This document shows positions 14,531-21,460 of a stretch of 25,344 bases of DNA, piece after piece. The notes under the pieces are model-generated. The model ran no database searches. It was not told the origin of the DNA and saw nothing but the letters and a program-made list of their open reading frames with translations. Origin of the DNA: an uncultured Eubacteriales bacterium. Lineage in GTDB: Bacteria; Bacillota; Clostridia; Oscillospirales; CAG-272. How positions within the stretch are numbered: position 1 is the first letter of the stretch; every line of letters begins with the position of its first letter. The position numbers were made by a program, and so were the translations under genes. The stretch covers positions 1-25,344 of the forward strand of contig URCP01000033.1 of NCBI GenBank assembly GCA_900546315.1. The letters are read 5' to 3'.

Positions 14531-15004
14531 ATGAACACGCAGCCGGAGTCGAATTTGGTCAAAATGACGGGAATAATCCTGCCGGGCGAGAAGAACCCCC
14601 TCGTCGAAAACATAGCGGAAGAGCTCCACCGCCTCGGTCTCTACAGGTATGAACGCGACAGCTTCGGCATAATGACGAACGATTTGTGCAATTCGCTGAA
14701 TAATTATCGCCGCGCGAATTCGCTCCCGGAGCTCGGCTACGCGGATCCGGTGACGCTGCGCCTGCTGCTCGGTGAGGATTTTGGCGGCGATGAGCTGGTT
14801 CTCCTCGCGGACCACGCGGAGGGCGAGCCGGACGAGCTGGCAAAGTTTGAATTTTGTCGCAGAATGCTCAGCCTGAGCCGCGAGACCGGCGCGCCGCTGA
14901 CCGTGCTGCTGCTTTCATCGGATAGAAAGCCGAAGCCGCACGCGTCGGCGGACACGATGCGATGCGCGATCCTCGCGTGTATGCTCGATAATGCACAACA
15001 ATAA
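14531..15004 (+). CDS. Small protein with a peptidoglycan-binding-like domain
   Basis: The 157-aa product begins MNTQPESNLVKMTGIILP; the ATG has AAGGAAGGA about 7 nt upstream. Residues about 28-78 (VENIAEELHRLGLYRYERDS, then MTNDLCNSLNNYRRANSLPELGYADPVTLRLLLG) follow the three-helix pattern of PGBD/PG_binding_1 domains: a leading helix, a G-x-Y turn, an N-x-x-x-A-N-x-L helix and the closing ADPVTLRLLLG. The remaining half (LVLLADHAEGEPDELAKFEF, then LSLSRETGAPLTVLLLSSDRKP) is unassigned. There is no signal peptide or membrane segment, which is unexpected for a wall-binding protein. It is alone, diverging from the DUF1934 operon and convergent with rnr, with no terminator visible between them. 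Confidence 0.72.
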   Translation: MNTQPESNLVKMTGIILPGEKNPLVENIAEELHRLGLYRYERDSFGIMTNDLCNSLNNYRRANSLPELGYADPVTLRLLLGEDFGGDELVLLADHAEGEPDELAKFEFCRRMLSLSRETGAPLTVLLLSSDRKPKPHASADTMRCAILACMLDNAQQ

Positions 15005-15032
15005 CTAAAAAATGACGATAATAATATTGAAA

Positions 15033-17348
15033 TCAACAGATTTCAAAGTCGATGCGTCTCGTGACGGTGTCGCACCTGACGACCCTGATCCGAACGGTGT
15101 CGCCGAGCCGGTAGACGATCTTTCCGCAGGTGAGCGTCATCGCCCGCTCGTCGTAGTCGAAATATCCGTCGAGCGACGCGATCGGGACAAGTCCCTCAAC
15201 CGTATTCGGCAATTCGACGAAAAATCCGAACGAGTTCACAGACGATATTACGCCCTCAAACTCCTCGCCAATTTTGTCCGACATATAGAGAACTTTGTAG
15301 AGATCTTCGATTTCCCGTTCGGCATTGAGCGCCCGGAGCTCATTTTCGCTCGATTTCACGGCTGCCTTCTCGGCAAAATCACCAAATTTTGTCGTATTTA
15401 TGTCCCCACGAAGCACGGCGCGGACGATTCTGTGCACGGCGAGGTCCGGATAGCGGCGTATCGGCGACGTGAAGTGACAGTAAAGCTCGCATCCGAGCCC
15501 GAAGTGCGGCGCGGCGACCGAGGAATATTTCGCTTTCATCAGCGATCTCAGCAAAATGACGGAAAGAACCCCGTCGAGCCCCTTCTCTCTCGCCTTGTCG
15601 TAGACCTCGCGGAACGCGCGCGCGTCGAGATTCTTTCGCCTAAGCGGGCGGATGTCGAGTCCGAGACCGTGCGCGAAGACCGCAAAATTCTGCACTTTTT
15701 CGGCGTTCGGCGCGTCGTGCACTCGGTAGACACACGGCATTCCGAGCGAGTTCAGCCATCCCGCGACGGCTTCGTTCGCGGCGAGCATGAACTGCTCGAT
15801 CATTTTTTCAGAGACGCCGCGCGAGCGGCAGATGACGTCGACCGGCATTCCGCTTGCATCGAGGACGAATCCTGCCTCCGCTGTCTCCATTTCGAGAGCT
15901 CCGCGCTCCGCCGACCTTTTCGCGAGTTTTTCGTACAATTCAACCATAAGCGGCAGCGTATCCGGGAACAAAAATGCGTATTTGCTCCAGAATTCCGACC
16001 CTTCCCGCTTTTCGAGAACGTCGTTGATCTCGGGATAAACTCCCCTGACCTTCGACGAAATGATTGCATCATGCAACTCTACAGATTTAATTCTTGCATC
16101 AGCGTCAAGCGAAATCAGCGCGCTGAGCGTGTATTTGTCGGTGTCGCGGTTGAGCGAGCAGACCCCGTCCGACAGCTTTTCGGGCAGCATCGGCACGACG
16201 CGGTCCGCGAAATAAATCGAGGTCCCGCGCTCAAACGCCTCGCGGTCAAGCGCTCCGCCTGGCTTTACATAATGCGAAACATCGGCGATATGCACACCGA
16301 GAAGGTACCCGTCGCCGTCGCGCTTCAGTGAAATTGCATCATCGAAATCCTTCGCGTCCGGACCGTCGATTGTGAAAATTGTCTCATCCCTGAGATCGAG
16401 CCGCCCATCCGGAATGATTTTTTCCGCCGCGACGCGCTCCGCTTCAGACAAAACATCCTCGTCAAAGACCGTTCGCACCCCGTTTTCGTACAGGATCGCC
16501 TGATAATTCGCGCCGCGCGACTCGCTGTCTCCGAATACCCGGAGCACTTTTCCGGCGGCGTCGCCTTCGGCGGTGTGATGGTTGAGCTTCGACGGGAGCG
16601 GGTATTTGGTCAATCTGACGAGTACTTTGTCGCCATCCTTCGCCGCGCCGCGCATTGACGGCGCGATCCGGATCCGAAAAGTCAGCTTCGGGTCGTCTGG
16701 ATGGACGATAAATAACGAATGCGCGGTCGGTCTTGGCAGTTTCGCGCCCTTTTTCGTGCGGCGGCGCCCCTTCGGCAGCGGCGGACGCTCGATAATTTCG
16801 CTGAATTTTCCGACGACTTCGGTGACGGCGCGCTCGAGAACGCGTGTGACGACGGCTTCTTCTGTTTGTTCCGGTTCAGGAACCGACAGAAGCTTGTCCG
16901 CAGCGCGGTTTTTCCGGTGCTTCCCTTTTCCGCGCGGCTCGTATTTGACGTCATAGTGACGACCTGTTGTCCGCGGGCCGATCGGCTTCACCTGAACGTG
17001 GTCGCCGTTCAGCGCTCCGAGCGAGTTTTCGCGCGTGACATAGAGGTCAGGCGCGCTCTTTCCGTTGACCGGATCCGGAGTGACAAACCCGAAGCCGCGG
17101 GTCGTCGCCCGGAAGGTTCCGCTTATCAGCCCGGTTTCGGCGGCAGCGGCGAGCTTTCCGCGTTTTGTCCGCGCGAGGATTCCCGAGGAAATAAGCGTGT
17201 CAAGCGCCTGCTCAAGCAGCCCGGATTCTTCCTCCGGAACTGACAGGACAATTGCGATGTCGTCAGCGTCCATCGGCACATACCCGTCGCTCGATGTGAG
17301 TGACATAACAGCCTCGGTCATGCCGGCAAGATCATGGTATTTCTGCAA
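15033..17348 (-). CDS. rnr: Ribonuclease R
   Basis: The 771-aa product is a 3'-5' exoribonuclease of the RNB family that degrades structured RNA. It has an N-terminal winged-helix-like region (about 1-65), a cold-shock domain (about 72-125), a second RNA-binding domain (about 205-250), the catalytic RNB domain with TIDGPDAKDFDDA (326-338) and HFTSPIRRYPDL (625-636), and an S1 domain (about 694-770). It ends right after the S1 domain, without the usual lysine-rich tail, while a basic linker (KYEPRGKGKHRKNRAADK, and PLPKGRRRTKKGAK) sits between the first two RNA-binding domains. The start codon is TTG, with AAAGGA about 10 nt upstream; the first in-frame ATG (17321) has no ribosome binding site. 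It follows secG on the same strand, a usual Firmicute pairing, but smpB is not next. Confidence 0.93.
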   Translation of the reverse strand: MQKYHDLAGMTEAVMSLTSSDGYVPMDADDIAIVLSVPEEESGLLEQALDTLISSGILARTKRGKLAAAAETGLISGTFRATTRGFGFVTPDPVNGKSAPDLYVTRENSLGALNGDHVQVKPIGPRTTGRHYDVKYEPRGKGKHRKNRAADKLLSVPEPEQTEEAVVTRVLERAVTEVVGKFSEIIERPPLPKGRRRTKKGAKLPRPTAHSLFIVHPDDPKLTFRIRIAPSMRGAAKDGDKVLVRLTKYPLPSKLNHHTAEGDAAGKVLRVFGDSESRGANYQAILYENGVRTVFDEDVLSEAERVAAEKIIPDGRLDLRDETIFTIDGPDAKDFDDAISLKRDGDGYLLGVHIADVSHYVKPGGALDREAFERGTSIYFADRVVPMLPEKLSDGVCSLNRDTDKYTLSALISLDADARIKSVELHDAIISSKVRGVYPEINDVLEKREGSEFWSKYAFLFPDTLPLMVELYEKLAKRSAERGALEMETAEAGFVLDASGMPVDVICRSRGVSEKMIEQFMLAANEAVAGWLNSLGMPCVYRVHDAPNAEKVQNFAVFAHGLGLDIRPLRRKNLDARAFREVYDKAREKGLDGVLSVILLRSLMKAKYSSVAAPHFGLGCELYCHFTSPIRRYPDLAVHRIVRAVLRGDINTTKFGDFAEKAAVKSSENELRALNAEREIEDLYKVLYMSDKIGEEFEGVISSVNSFGFFVELPNTVEGLVPIASLDGYFDYDERAMTLTCGKIVYRLGDTVRIRVVRCDTVTRRIDFEIC

Positions 17349-17401
17349 TTTTCATTCATCCTTTCTGTAAAGGCGCCGCGAAATAGTCGTTAATCGACCA
17401 T

Positions 17402-17456
17402 CAAAAACGCCAAAAGGCGTGCTCCGGCGCGAAATGAGCGCAGGAAAACACGCCGT
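17402..17456 (-). promoter_or_regulatory. Terminator / antiterminator pair between secG and rnr
   Basis: On the minus strand ACGCC and GGCGT (17420-17416 with 17411-17407) form a small stem followed by TTTTGAT, a weak intrinsic terminator. The same CACGCC block (17421-17416) can instead pair perfectly with GGCGTG (17454-17449), closing a loop that contains a nested GCGC-GCGC stem. The two foldings exclude each other, as in an attenuator in the rnr leader. The regulatory role is inferred. Confidence 0.5.
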
Positions 17457-17487
17457 CATACGGTGGCAATATTCTACAATAGTAAGA

Positions 17488-17868
17488 TTATTCAGCGGCG
17501 GTAGTCTCTTCGACTGTGGTTTCCGCGTCAGCTGCGGTGGTTTCACCGTCGGCGACAGTCGTGTCAGCGGTGTCGGAGCCGTCAGAAACGGTAGTCTCGG
17601 TCGACGGATTGCTGATTATATTAGAATAATCGACGTCTTCCTGAAAAATATACATAGCGACGACAATAAGGCAGAAGACGATAGCGACGACAGACGTGAC
17701 CTTGCCGAGCACCTTGTCGACAGTAGCGCCCTTGTTCTTGCCGAAAAACGTCTCCGCGCCGCCGACGATGGCGCCGGAGAGCTCATGAGACTTGCCGTTC
17801 TGCATCAGGACCGAGACGATCAGGAAGACCGCGGCGATGAGAAGAATGATTCCGAGTACGATATCCAT
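17488..17868 (-). CDS. secG: Preprotein translocase subunit SecG
   Basis: The 126-aa product is a SecG, the small membrane partner of SecYE. Helix one is MDIVLGIILLIAAVFLIVSVLMQNGK, ending in the conserved Q-x-G-K turn. The conserved loop GAIVGGAETFFGKNKG follows, then a second helix (VLGKVTSVVAIVFCLIVVAMYIF). A Thr/Glu/Ala-rich acidic tail of about 45 residues follows (repeats of TTVADGETTAADAETT type), longer than the family norm of roughly 75 aa. The ATG at 17868 is preceded by GGAGG at 11 nt and a promoter at 17955-17983; the longer upstream frame has no support. It is followed by rnr after a 139-nt gap. Confidence 0.93.
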   Translation of the reverse strand: MDIVLGIILLIAAVFLIVSVLMQNGKSHELSGAIVGGAETFFGKNKGATVDKVLGKVTSVVAIVFCLIVVAMYIFQEDVDYSNIISNPSTETTVSDGSDTADTTVADGETTAADAETTVEETTAAE

Positions 17869-17954
17869 AGTGTAAAAAACCTCCGAAAAATTGCGCTGCC
17901 GGTCCGCGCTGAAAGATTTTGAAAGCAGCCGTGCGCATATCATTAGATAATAAT

Positions 17955-17983
17955 ATTTTACCACAAAACCGCGCACATTGCAA
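17955..17983 (-). promoter_or_regulatory. Promoter of secG (and probably rnr)
   Basis: On the minus strand TTGCAA (17983-17978) and TAAAAT (17960-17955) are 17 bp apart. The leader to 17868 is about 80 nt. Confidence 0.75.
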
Positions 17984-18076
17984 GTACATTCCGTAAATTT
18001 TCTGATATTTGTAAGAATGATGAAAACCATCGCCTTGAAGCAAGCAAAACATCGCGAAATGACGGACAAAAAGCGT

Positions 18077-18664
18077 CTATCTGACCCACTTCCCCTCCCC
18101 GAATTCGATGAGCCAGGGGTAAAACCGCGAATAGAGCCGCTTTTCGAGCGGACTTGCGTAGAACGCGCCGCGCTCCTCGAGAAGTTCCATGCGTCTCGCG
18201 CGCCGCTTTGCTGCTCCGGGTGGAAGTTTGCACAGACCGCGGATGCCGTCGGCGTCGGTGATTTCGAGCTCGTGCAGCGCGAAGGCGGGCGCCAGAAGCC
18301 GCTCGGCGAACATATCCGCCTGCGTTTCCGAGCGCAGCTTGCGCTCGTCGATGATCGTCGCGTCCCCGGAGTACTTGTAGTCGTGCCCGAGAAAAATGTG
18401 TCCGAGCTCGTGCGCGATGACGAACCTCGACTCCTCCGCGGGCAGACTGTCGTCGTAAACTATCGTCCACGAATCGGCGCACTTGATGCTTGCCCCGTAC
18501 TCGTCCCGCCTCAGTTCGCCGACGTCCGAATCCTTGACGACGCGTATCCCCGCGCGCCGCGCGATGGCGACGACCTTGACCGGCAGCTCGCGCACGTCGA
18601 AGTCTATGAGACAGCGCCACGCGGAGTCGCGGCAGTGCGCGTAGACGCCGTAGAAATCAGACAT
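18077..18664 (-). CDS. ImmA/IrrE-family metallopeptidase
   Basis: The 195-aa protein is an ImmA/IrrE-type zinc protease. HELGH (residues 85-89) supplies the metal ligands and catalytic glutamate, and the downstream block ETQADMFAERLLAP (113-126) supplies the third ligand region. Such proteases cleave a cognate XRE repressor to release a mobile element or stress response. The start at 18664 has GGAGGG 7 nt upstream; a longer frame to 18718 lacks support. Its partner is the XRE gene 115 nt upstream on the same strand, whose transcript probably continues into this gene. It is 100 bp from the secG promoter and points the same way; no terminator is evident. Confidence 0.9.
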   Translation of the reverse strand: MSDFYGVYAHCRDSAWRCLIDFDVRELPVKVVAIARRAGIRVVKDSDVGELRRDEYGASIKCADSWTIVYDDSLPAEESRFVIAHELGHIFLGHDYKYSGDATIIDERKLRSETQADMFAERLLAPAFALHELEITDADGIRGLCKLPPGAAKRRARRMELLEERGAFYASPLEKRLYSRFYPWLIEFGEGKWVR

Positions 18665-18779
18665 AATATGTCCCTCCGAATCGCCAGGATGCCGATAAAC
18701 AGGCGCTTTTCCGGGCAAAGTAGAGGCGTCGTGGAGACCTTTCCGCGGCGCGTGAAAGCGTCCGTGTCTCCCCGCGGCG

Positions 18780-19283
18780 TCACAGATCCTCGTCGGTCTC
18801 CGGAGCGGAGCTTATCCGTCCGAGGTCTTCTTCCGAGAGCCGTTCGCGACCCGGCGAGGCGTTGCCTCCGCTCGATTTCGCGGCGCGGAAGACCTCTCCG
18901 GAATGCAAACTATCGTCCCGGGACAACTTTTCACGCCCCCTGTGAGCGCTGGTCAGGGTGTCGATGTAATCTGAAACAAGTTTTCTTTCTTTCGGCGAAA
19001 GCGATTTGTACGCGTCGAGAATATGAAAATCCTCTTCACTTTTTTTTGTCCCGGAGCCGCTCTTTTTCGCCGCGTCCGACGGAACGTCGTAGCCGAGGAG
19101 CCACGCTGGATCCACCGCGAGCGCTTTGGCGAGGGCGAGCGTGCGGTCCTGTTTCGGCCGGAAAAGCCCGGACATATACTGACTGAGCGCCGATTTCGGG
19201 ATGCCGGAGAGCCTTGAAAGCTCCGACTGCGAGATCCCGCGCTCGTTCATGATGCGGCGGAGCCGCGTGCTGAAATCTTCCAT
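18780..19283 (-). CDS. XRE-family repressor (probable ImmR/CI-type partner of the protease)
   Basis: The 167-aa protein has an N-terminal HTH_3 domain at about residues 4-62 (RLRRIMNERGISQSELSRLSGIPKSALSQYMSGLFRPKQDRTLALAKALAVDPAWLLGY), the standard helix-turn-helix of lambda-type repressors. A linker region (FHILDAYKSLSPKERKLVSDYIDTL) probably mediates oligomerisation, and the acidic, Ser-rich tail is likely disordered. The pairing with an ImmA/IrrE protease and a divergent Cro-like gene is the arrangement of ImmR-ImmA switches. It likely represses the plus-strand promoter at 19451-19479 through the operator at 19481-19499. Its own ribosome binding site is weak, which fits a low-level repressor. 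Confidence 0.88.
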   Translation of the reverse strand: MEDFSTRLRRIMNERGISQSELSRLSGIPKSALSQYMSGLFRPKQDRTLALAKALAVDPAWLLGYDVPSDAAKKSGSGTKKSEEDFHILDAYKSLSPKERKLVSDYIDTLTSAHRGREKLSRDDSLHSGEVFRAAKSSGGNASPGRERLSEEDLGRISSAPETDEDL

Positions 19284-19382
19284 GAGTTACCGATCTTTTC
19301 TTCAGGATTTTTTTTGGGGAGTCTTCGCCTGAAACGCGAATTTCACGGCGAAAACGACGGGCAGATATAATCTCACAGATAT

Positions 19383-19411
19383 ATTATACCTTTTCTGACA
19401 AATAAAATCAA
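19383..19411 (-). promoter_or_regulatory. Promoter of the XRE-ImmA pair
   Basis: On the minus strand TTGATT (19411-19406) and TATAAT (19388-19383) are 17 bp apart. The spacer contains TCAGAAAA (minus strand, 19398-19391), the same 8-mer found in the operator of the opposite promoter. The leader to 19283 is about 95 nt and includes an inverted repeat (TTCAGG with CCTGAA). Confidence 0.85.
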
Positions 19412-19450
19412 GAGATTTTCAAAAAAAAACAAAAATTTTTCCGAAACCCC

Positions 19451-19479
19451 TTGACAATGGAAAAAAATGGTGCTATAAT
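19451..19479 (+). promoter_or_regulatory. Extended -10 promoter of the DUF739/M23-like operon
   Basis: Perfect TTGACA (19451-19456) and TATAAT (19474-19479) are 17 bp apart, with TGC before the -10. It is among the strongest promoters in the window and should be silent only if repressed. Confidence 0.92.
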
Positions 19480-19480
19480 A

Positions 19481-19499
19481 AGTTCAGAAAACTTGAACT
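19481..19499. promoter_or_regulatory. Probable repressor operator at the Cro-side transcription start
   Basis: AGTTCA (19481-19486) and TGAACT (19494-19499) form an inverted repeat with a 7-bp centre, directly after the -10 box and across the expected +1. This is where an XRE repressor bound as a dimer would block the promoter. The TCAGAAAA inside it recurs in the divergent promoter. Confidence 0.65.
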
Positions 19500-19512
19500 C
19501 GGAGCGTGGAAT

Positions 19513-19812
19513 ATGAGCGTGGTCGGGAAAAGACGAGAAGATCGTCAGAATGACAGTTACATACCGTATGACTATAAAACACTGAAGTTAAGAATACACG
19601 CATTTTGCGGTGAAGCGCGTTTTGCCGCCATGGTCGGGATTAACCCCGGAAGGCTCGCGCGCGTTCTCGATGAGGGCGGCGAGTTCACTCAGGGAGAGAT
19701 CCTGCGTGCCGCCGCACTGCTCGGTCTTGATGGTCCGGAGGTAACTGAGCTGTTTTTCACAAAACGGGTCAAGGAGAAGCAACAGAAACAAAAATTATCA
19801 GATGAGGAGTAG
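19513..19812 (+). CDS. DUF739-like Cro-type small protein
   Basis: The 99-aa protein matches the pattern of DUF739 proteins of Firmicute prophages: a helical N-terminus (LKLRIHAFCGEARFAAMVGI, replacing the usual LKGKI...G...FA..LGIS), a turn RLARVLDEGGEFTQGEILRAAALLGL, and ITELFFTKRV-like EVTELFFTKRVKEKQQ. Family members lie opposite a CI-type repressor and are thought to be Cro-like. The ATG has GGAG 8 nt upstream. It is first in the operon under the repressed promoter; the ribosome binding site of the next gene overlaps its final codons. Residues normally forming the recognition helix are here ARVLDEGGEF, so DNA binding cannot be confirmed by eye. Confidence 0.75.
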   Translation: MSVVGKRREDRQNDSYIPYDYKTLKLRIHAFCGEARFAAMVGINPGRLARVLDEGGEFTQGEILRAAALLGLDGPEVTELFFTKRVKEKQQKQKLSDEE

Positions 19813-19819
19813 AAAAATC

Positions 19820-20398
19820 ATGCAGCTTTACGCGTCGGAACATTTCAGACTGATCGGAGTGAGGGTCAGCGGTAAGAAAAAGGTGGCGGGAGTGCTCTGT
19901 TTCAAGGGTCTTCCCTCCGCGATAGGTGCGCCGAACGAGATTCTGGCGGCGCGCGGCGGCGTTGTAGTCGATGCCGGACGCGTCCTCGACAGTTCAATTA
20001 GGATGTCGAGGTGCGGGACGCACGTGACGATTCGCCTTCCGGACGGCGTCACGATGACCTACGGGCGGCTCGCCTCGAGGATTGTCAAGGTGGGCGACAG
20101 AATACGTGAGGGGGACAAAATCGGCATGGAGGGCGACAGCGGCAGCGGAAAAGGATACTATCTGACAGTAGAACTCCGCCGGAACGACAGGCGGATAGAC
20201 GGCCTCGATTACCTCGGGATCACCGACGATCAGCGCGAGTTTTTCCCGGAAGATGAGTGTCCGTCCGAGATAGTTTCGCGCATCTGCGGCTTCAGCGAGC
20301 CGATAAAGCGCCATATCGACAGCTTTCCGGACGCCGGGAAGGTCTGGAAGAGCCTTCTCGACCACATGATTCCGACCGGCGACGGAAAACCGGCGTGA
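19820..20398 (+). CDS. Degenerate M23 (LytM-fold) protein without catalytic histidines
   Basis: The 192-aa protein has no signal peptide or membrane segment. Residues about 45-130 follow the LytM/peptidase M23 pattern: a GGVVVDAGRVLDSSI strand pair, GTHVTIRLPDGVTMTYGRLASRIVKVGDRIREGDKIGMEGDSGSGKGYYLTVEL, then the closing DGLDYLGI. In active M23 enzymes the Tyr-x-His-Leu and His-x-His motifs sit where this protein has YGRL and YLTVEL, so the zinc ligands appear to be lost. It is therefore likely a non-catalytic scaffold or binding protein. The start at 19820 is set by GAGGAG 10 nt upstream (embedded in the end of the DUF739 gene). It is the second gene of the repressed operon. The C-terminal 55 residues are unassigned. 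Confidence 0.75.
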   Translation: MQLYASEHFRLIGVRVSGKKKVAGVLCFKGLPSAIGAPNEILAARGGVVVDAGRVLDSSIRMSRCGTHVTIRLPDGVTMTYGRLASRIVKVGDRIREGDKIGMEGDSGSGKGYYLTVELRRNDRRIDGLDYLGITDDQREFFPEDECPSEIVSRICGFSEPIKRHIDSFPDAGKVWKSLLDHMIPTGDGKPA

Positions 20399-20404
20399 AA
20401 AATC

Positions 20405-20436
20405 AGAAGGAAGCGCCCGAAAACGCGCTTCCTTCT
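20405..20436. terminator. 12-bp hairpin after the M23-like gene
   Basis: agaaggaagcgc (20405-20416) and gcgcttccttct (20425-20436) pair perfectly around an 8-base loop. A T-rich tail (gattttt) follows only on the minus strand, so as a U-tract terminator it would work against minus-strand transcripts; on the plus strand it is a strong hairpin without a U-tract. Confidence 0.55.
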
Positions 20437-20541
20437 GAAAACAGCAAAAATTCCGAAAAAATTACAGAGCCCTGAATGACGACCTTTCAGGTGGGCAAAA
20501 TATCAGCGAAACAGACCGAAAGTGTGAAAAAAGGTGATATG

Positions 20542-20850
20542 ATGCTGCCAAAAGGCTGTCAGAAAAGGATTATAATGGTAAATCGTCCGGGGAGCCGCTA
20601 CTTCGAGTCGGCGTATTTCGTTCTGAAGAGCGGCCTTCCGCGGAGTGTCAGCGAGCGGGATATGCTGCGCGAGGCGGAGCTGCTTGTCTCCGGCGCCGAC
20701 GAGAACTGCCGTAAGGCGGAGATGACGGATATTAACGTTCCTTCACGAACCGTGAAGCGCTTCCCGTCTCTGACGGCGTGGCTGACCGGCGCGGCAGTGA
20801 TAGGCGCGGTCGCCGGAGCAATTTCGCTTATCGCGGCGCTTATGCTCTGA
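20542..20850 (+). CDS. Small C-terminally anchored membrane protein
   Basis: The 102-aa product begins MLPKGCQKRIIMVNRPGSRYFESAYFVLKSG; an ATG at 20539 is equally possible (tandem ATGATG), and AAGGTG lies 6 nt before 20542. The RIIMVNRPGSRYFESAYFVLK segment, a beta-type opening then a long charged region with REAELLV, resembles a group of small uncharacterised Clostridial proteins that I recall but cannot name. It ends in a single hydrophobic segment (LTGAAVIGAVAGAISLIAALML), so it is probably tail-anchored. It follows the M23-like gene after 143 nt with a hairpin between, and could be independently transcribed. Function is unknown. Confidence 0.7.
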   Translation: MLPKGCQKRIIMVNRPGSRYFESAYFVLKSGLPRSVSERDMLREAELLVSGADENCRKAEMTDINVPSRTVKRFPSLTAWLTGAAVIGAVAGAISLIAALML

Positions 20851-20882
20851 ATAGTTTACAATAAAATTAACAAAAACGTGTC

Positions 20883-21320
20883 TCAGAGGTCGTCTGCGTC
20901 CTGAACCGGCTTCATTTCGTTCCCGGCTATCTCTTCGCGGTCGGAAACCGGCATCTCGGAGCGCAGCCCGGCTGTGAACTCTGCCGGGCGCGACGCGGTG
21001 AATTCCGCGTTCCTGCCGCCGGATGAGCGTTTGTCCTTCTCACGGAGCAGCGCGTCCTCGTTCGGCGACCAGATTCCGGTCGACAAAAGCCCCGGGTCGC
21101 TCATCATCTCCGCGCCGTAAAGCTCGGTTCCCGCGAACACACCAGGAACAAACGGGAACGCGTCGTGCAGAAATGTTCCGCCTGAAACAGCGCGTGGGGT
21201 CGGACAATCATCCGGATTGCCCGTCCAACTCCCCTGCGGATCTGTCTCCTCGCCGCCCGCGCGGTACGCTTCGACGCATTCCTCGGCGCCTGACGGGATC
21301 TTTTTGTTTTTCTCGTGCAT
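20883..21320 (-). CDS. Low-complexity hypothetical protein ending PVQDADDL
   Basis: The 145-aa protein is hydrophilic with no signal peptide. It opens MHEKNKKIPSGAEECVEAYR, continues with ETDPQGSWTGNP, and ends MKPVQDADDL. I recall small Clostridial proteins of about 50-60 aa in which a DPQGSYTG-like motif and a PVQDADDL-like end lie close together; here about 90 residues of insert separate them, including a short repeat (AEFTASRPAEFTAGLR). The ATG at 21320 has AAAGGA 8 nt upstream; the longer frame to 21401 is not supported. It diverges from the rnj leader and is convergent with the small membrane protein gene. Function is unknown. Confidence 0.65.
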   Translation of the reverse strand: MHEKNKKIPSGAEECVEAYRAGGEETDPQGSWTGNPDDCPTPRAVSGGTFLHDAFPFVPGVFAGTELYGAEMMSDPGLLSTGIWSPNEDALLREKDKRSSGGRNAEFTASRPAEFTAGLRSEMPVSDREEIAGNEMKPVQDADDL

Positions 21321-21460
21321 ATGATCTGTCCTTTCGCGAAATACATATAATAGTGAAGGAAATCCGCGTCCGACGTCCGGTCGCGGCGGGATGTCCTTCA
21401 TTCAGAGTATCTGCCGCGCGGAACGGATATATAATTAACAATATATTCAAAATACGTCGC

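Noticed and set aside
14456..15049. A 13-bp repeat (cagatttcaaagt) at 14456-14468 and 15037-15049
   Set aside because: Short, one copy lies in the 3' end of rnr coding sequence, and there is no accompanying structure; likely chance.
18077..21320. Complete prophage or integrative element
   Set aside because: Only the regulatory switch and its small downstream operon are present; no integrase, attachment-site repeat, tRNA target or structural gene could be seen.
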